Positions 7,449 through 9,215 of a stretch of DNA of 9,215 bases are shown one piece after another. Position 1 is the stretch's first letter; the number at the start of each line of letters is the position of its first letter. Source of the DNA: Roseiarcus sp050013275 (lineage in GTDB: Bacteria > Pseudomonadota > Alphaproteobacteria > Rhizobiales > Beijerinckiaceae); the NCBI GenBank assembly GCA_050013275.1, contig JBEKFO010000136.1, positions 1 through 9,215 on the forward strand. Direction: 5' to 3'. The notes below the pieces were generated by a model that made no database searches, was not told the DNA's origin, and saw nothing but the letters and a program-made list of their open reading frames with translations. The position numbers and the translations under genes were made by a program.

Positions 7449-7822
7449 CGGCGATGGCGCGAGCGCGTACCTTCCTCCCGGGTCCGGGCCAATGCCACAT
7501 CGCCGCTTGCTCCGGGCCGGGCGGGATGGCGCGGAAAGAACCGTTCGGTGATTTCCGCCGGCCCGAAATCCTCTACGACGCGAAACGCCGAGCACGACGA
7601 TTTGCCGCACGCCGCTCGCAATCGCCGGCCAGCCGCGTCCTCGGCGAAGCGGCTGCGCGCGGCGACGAACTGGCGCAGGCCGCCCCGGCCCTGGCCCGGG
7701 TTGGCCTCGGCGACCGCCTCCTGCGCGTCCGGACCGAGAATGCGCAACGCCAGCGGATCGGCGAAGATGCGCCCGCCCTCGAGAACCTGATGCGCCGCGC
7801 GGCTCAAGCGTCCCTCATGCAT
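7445..7822 (-). pseudogene. Degenerate methyltransferase copy with internal deletion
   Basis: This is a broken paralogue of the gene at 4644-5486, in the same orientation. It keeps the start (MHEGRLSRAAHQVLEGG), FADPLALRILGPDAQ and GQGRGGLRQFVAARSRFAED, then jumps to the family C-terminus (FRVVEDFGP, ITERFFP). Compared with the intact gene it has lost 27 bp near the N-terminus (the TALGAAGHR segment) and about 465 bp in the middle, including the rest of the SAM site and the substrate region. A 1-base loss and a 1-base gain flank that segment, so the frame is off for some 15 codons and then restored. The 465-bp deletion joins at CTCGG, present at both ends in the intact copy. The original end is also lost: homology fades near 7485 and the frame runs to a TAA at 7445-7447, overlapping the nuclease stop. 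Bases 7632-7690 are identical to 5269-5327. No functional enzyme is expected. Confidence 0.85.
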
Positions 7823-7824
7823 GG

Positions 7825-7962
7825 GGGTGTTTGCTTAGCAACGGCGCCGAGCATGTCGTTTATGATCATGCGTCGAAGCCGGGCGTCTTGACCGTGCCGC
7901 GACATCGAACCCTGTCGCCGGGCGTCGCCAGGCAAATCGCGAAAATTGCGGGTTGGAGGTGA
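7825..7962 (+). pseudogene. hicA: 5'-truncated hicA toxin remnant
   Basis: The frame ending in TGA at 7960-7962 reads EHVVYDHASKPGVLTVPRHR and LSPGVARQIAKIAGW. This is the C-terminal two-thirds of a HicA mRNA-interferase-type toxin (HicA/YcfA family). The usual N-terminal strand-helix (about 20-25 residues) is missing: upstream the frame runs into the methyltransferase pseudogene. A TTG at 7831 could in principle start a 43-residue product, but the double-stranded-RNA-binding-like fold would be incomplete. It overlaps the hicB ribosome site, as expected of a translationally coupled hicAB pair. The toxin is probably inactive. The identification rests on motif style and on hicB directly downstream. 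Confidence 0.75.
7955..7959 (+). promoter_or_regulatory. Shine-Dalgarno deciding the hicB start
   Basis: GGAGG lies 5 bases before the GTG at 7965, inside the 3' end of the hicA remnant. It favours GTG 7965, giving the usual HicB N-terminus (M)ASYTALI, over TTG 7953 or GTG 7959 in the same frame. Confidence 0.65.
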
Positions 7963-7964
7963 AA

Positions 7965-8378
7965 GTGGCGAGCTACACCGCACTTATCGACGGCAAGGCC
8001 GGCGCCTACGGCGTCTATTTTCCCGACCTTCCCGGTTGCACCGCCATGGGCGCCACCCTCGAGAAGGCGATCGTCAACGCCGCCGAAGCGATGCGCGACT
8101 GGGCCGAAGCGACGGTCGAGAAGGGCGGCGTAATTCCTGCGCCGCGCGCGATCGAGGAATTGCTCGCCGACCAGGAGATTTCAGACGAAATCGGCGCCGG
8201 CGCGCTCCTCAGAAGCGTGCCGTTGGTGAGAGAATCGGGCCGGCCGGCGAAGGCCAATCTGTCGATTGACGCGGGCATTCTCGCGGCGATCGACGCCGAG
8301 GCGAAGCGGCGCAAACTCACGCGCTCCGCCTTCATCGAATTGATGGCGCGACACGCCCTGCCGGAGATGGCGCTTTAA
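7965..8378 (+). CDS. hicB: HicB-type antitoxin
   Basis: This is a 137-aa HicB antitoxin, which normally binds and blocks HicA and represses its own operon. The N-terminal partial-RNase-H-like HicB domain shows the hallmark YGVYFPDLPGC (15-25) and TLEKAIVNAAEAMRDW (31-46). A linker follows, then a C-terminal ribbon-helix-helix DNA-binding segment NLSIDAGILAAIDAEAKRR with SAFIELMARHAL (98-132). Length and domain order are normal and there are no disruptions, so it appears intact even though its toxin partner just upstream is truncated. It may survive as an orphan antitoxin or repressor, or be in early decay. Start chosen on the GGAGG at 7955-7959. It ends 78 bp before ychF. Confidence 0.88.
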   Translation: MASYTALIDGKAGAYGVYFPDLPGCTAMGATLEKAIVNAAEAMRDWAEATVEKGGVIPAPRAIEELLADQEISDEIGAGALLRSVPLVRESGRPAKANLSIDAGILAAIDAEAKRRKLTRSAFIELMARHALPEMAL

Positions 8379-8388
8379 GCGCCGCCTC

Positions 8389-8417
8389 TTGCCTTTTGCC
8401 GCACGCCCGCGCATAGG
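8389..8417 (+). promoter_or_regulatory. Candidate promoter of ychF
   Basis: TTGCCT (8389-8394) and CATAGG (8412-8417) are separated by 17 bases in the 78-bp gap between hicB and ychF. Alphaproteobacterial promoters often keep a TTGNC-like -35 and tolerate a weak -10. Transcription could equally read through from hicB. Confidence 0.28.
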
Positions 8418-8456
8418 GCCGCTCGAACTCCCCTTAACCCAACGAGCGCGCGAACC

Positions 8457-9215
8457 ATGGGCTTTAAATGCGGCATCGTCGGCTTGCCCAATGTCGGCAA
8501 GTCGACGCTCTTCAATGCGCTCACCCAGACCGCCGCGGCGCAGGCGGCCAATTATCCCTTTTGCACCATCGAGCCGAACGTCGGCGACGTCGCGGTGCCC
8601 GATCCGCGGCTGGAGACCCTGGCCAAGATCGCCGGTTCGAAGGAGATCATCCCGACGCGCCTCACCTTCGTCGACATCGCCGGCCTGGTGCGCGGCGCTT
8701 CGAAGGGCGAGGGGCTCGGCAACCAGTTTCTCGCCAACATCCGCGAATGCGACGCGATCGCCCACGTCGTGCGCTGCTTCGAGGACGACGACGTCGCCCA
8801 CGTCGAGGGCCGCATCGACCCGCTTTCCGACATCGCGACGGTCGAAACCGAATTGATGCTCGCCGACCTCGAAAGCCTCGAGCGCCGCGTCGTCCAGATG
8901 GAGAAGAGGGCCAAGGGCGGCGACAAGGACGCCATGGACCTTCTCCGTCTCGCCGAGCGCAGCCTCGCCGCGTTGCGCGAGGGCCGCCCCGCGCGCGCCG
9001 GGGCGAGCCGCGAGGAGCGCAAGGCGTTCCAGTCGCTCGGGCTCCTGTCGTCGAAGCCGGTGCTCTATGTCTGCAACGTCGCGGAAGCCTTCGCCGACAA
9101 GGGCGACGCCTACGCCGACCAGGTGCGCGAACAGGCCGCCAAGGAGGGCGCGGCGGCCGTCGTCGTCTCGGCCAAGATCGCCGGTTCGAAGGAGATCATC
9201 CCGACGCGCCTCACC
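8457..9215 (+). CDS. ychF: Ribosome-binding ATPase YchF, 3'-truncated by window edge
   Basis: This is the first 253 codons of YchF (Obg-related, OLA1 family), an ATPase that binds ribosomes and is linked to translation and stress responses. Seen are the P-loop GLPNVGKST (9-17), NYPFCTIEPN (32-41), DIAGLVRGASKGEGLGNQFL (73-92, Walker-B/G3) and the G4-position NVAE (207-210). This last motif replaces the NKxD of GTPases, as expected for ATP preference. A coiled-coil insertion lies about 125-195 (LERRVVQMEKRAKGG, LAERSLAALREG). The ATG at 8457 begins the conserved MGFKCGIVGLPN. Only a weak ribosome site precedes it. The final 15 residues (AKIAGSKEIIPTRLT, 239-253) repeat residues 56-70 and do not fit YchF there, so the reading after about 9180 is doubtful. 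The true 3' part (TGS domain) is outside. Confidence 0.95.
   Translation, partial: MGFKCGIVGLPNVGKSTLFNALTQTAAAQAANYPFCTIEPNVGDVAVPDPRLETLAKIAGSKEIIPTRLTFVDIAGLVRGASKGEGLGNQFLANIRECDAIAHVVRCFEDDDVAHVEGRIDPLSDIATVETELMLADLESLERRVVQMEKRAKGGDKDAMDLLRLAERSLAALREGRPARAGASREERKAFQSLGLLSSKPVLYVCNVAEAFADKGDAYADQVREQAAKEGAAAVVVSAKIAGSKEIIPTRLT
8621..8666 (+). repeat. 46-bp exact direct repeat, copy 1 (native place in ychF)
   Basis: This encodes LAKIAGSKEIIPTRLT of YchF in its expected position, just before the DIAG motif. It is identical base for base to the last 46 bases of the window. Confidence 0.95.
9170..9215 (+). repeat. 46-bp exact direct repeat, copy 2 (window end, probably artefact)
   Basis: It starts inside the natural VVVSAKI segment of YchF, where about 11 bases (GGCCAAGATCG) could be genuine. 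It then continues exactly as 8621-8666 up to the very last base. YchF proteins normally continue with IEAEIA-like residues here. Identity in DNA as well as protein points to an assembly end artefact rather than an evolved repeat. Confidence 0.75.

Noticed and set aside
5690..7822. tRNA attachment site, integrase or transposase that would explain the island
   Set aside because: I searched by eye for tRNA-like ends, flanking duplications and recombinase motifs around both edges and saw none.
7454..7891. Plus-strand open frame of 145 codons over the pseudogene
   Set aside because: It is antisense to the methyltransferase remnant and its translation mirrors that sequence; no independent motif is present.
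7953..7964. TTG 7953 or GTG 7959 as hicB start
   Set aside because: Both overlap the GGAGG itself, while GTG 7965 has it at correct distance and gives the standard HicB N-terminus.

Overview
The window is GC-rich DNA from an alphaproteobacterium, probably Hyphomicrobiales. The evidence is the base composition, a PolA that keeps a proofreading exonuclease behind an Ala/Pro-rich linker, and the overall gene style. The family cannot be fixed from the sequence alone; a methanotroph/methylotroph-like relative is only a guess. The host background is about 65% GC (39 of 60 bases in 8701-8760). One central gene is clearly poorer in GC (24 of 60 in 6121-6180) and looks acquired.

Layout. From 1 to 2123 is the 3' part of polA (DNA polymerase I). 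Convergent to it, 15 bases away, is a secreted DUF4412-type protein (2139-2966, minus). A divergent intergenic region with a candidate promoter leads to an exported beta-propeller protein (3220-4521, plus). A 92-bp palindromic repeat (4544-4635) separates this from a convergent small-molecule SAM methyltransferase of the TIGR00027/LCM type (4644-5486, minus). A 492-bp gene-free stretch follows. It turns AT-richer near 5690, where a 77-bp inverted-repeat structure sits, and it leads into the foreign gene at 5979-7448. That gene encodes a 489-aa protein whose C-terminus carries a readable PD-(D/E)XK nuclease signature.

Right of the nuclease gene is a second, broken copy of the methyltransferase (7445-7822, minus). 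It abuts a 5'-truncated hicA toxin remnant (7825-7962), which is followed by an apparently intact hicB antitoxin (7965-8378) and the 5' part of ychF (8457 to the window end).

The housekeeping genes (polA, ychF) frame a small variable locus. Two same-orientation methyltransferase copies share a 59-bp identical run and bracket the nuclease gene, so the island could be lost by recombination. The remains of a hicAB module next to a lone nuclease gene suggest a spot where defence or stabilisation genes come and go. The last 46 bases of the window repeat an earlier part of ychF exactly and are probably an assembly-end artefact. No rRNA, tRNA, CRISPR array or transposase gene was recognised.
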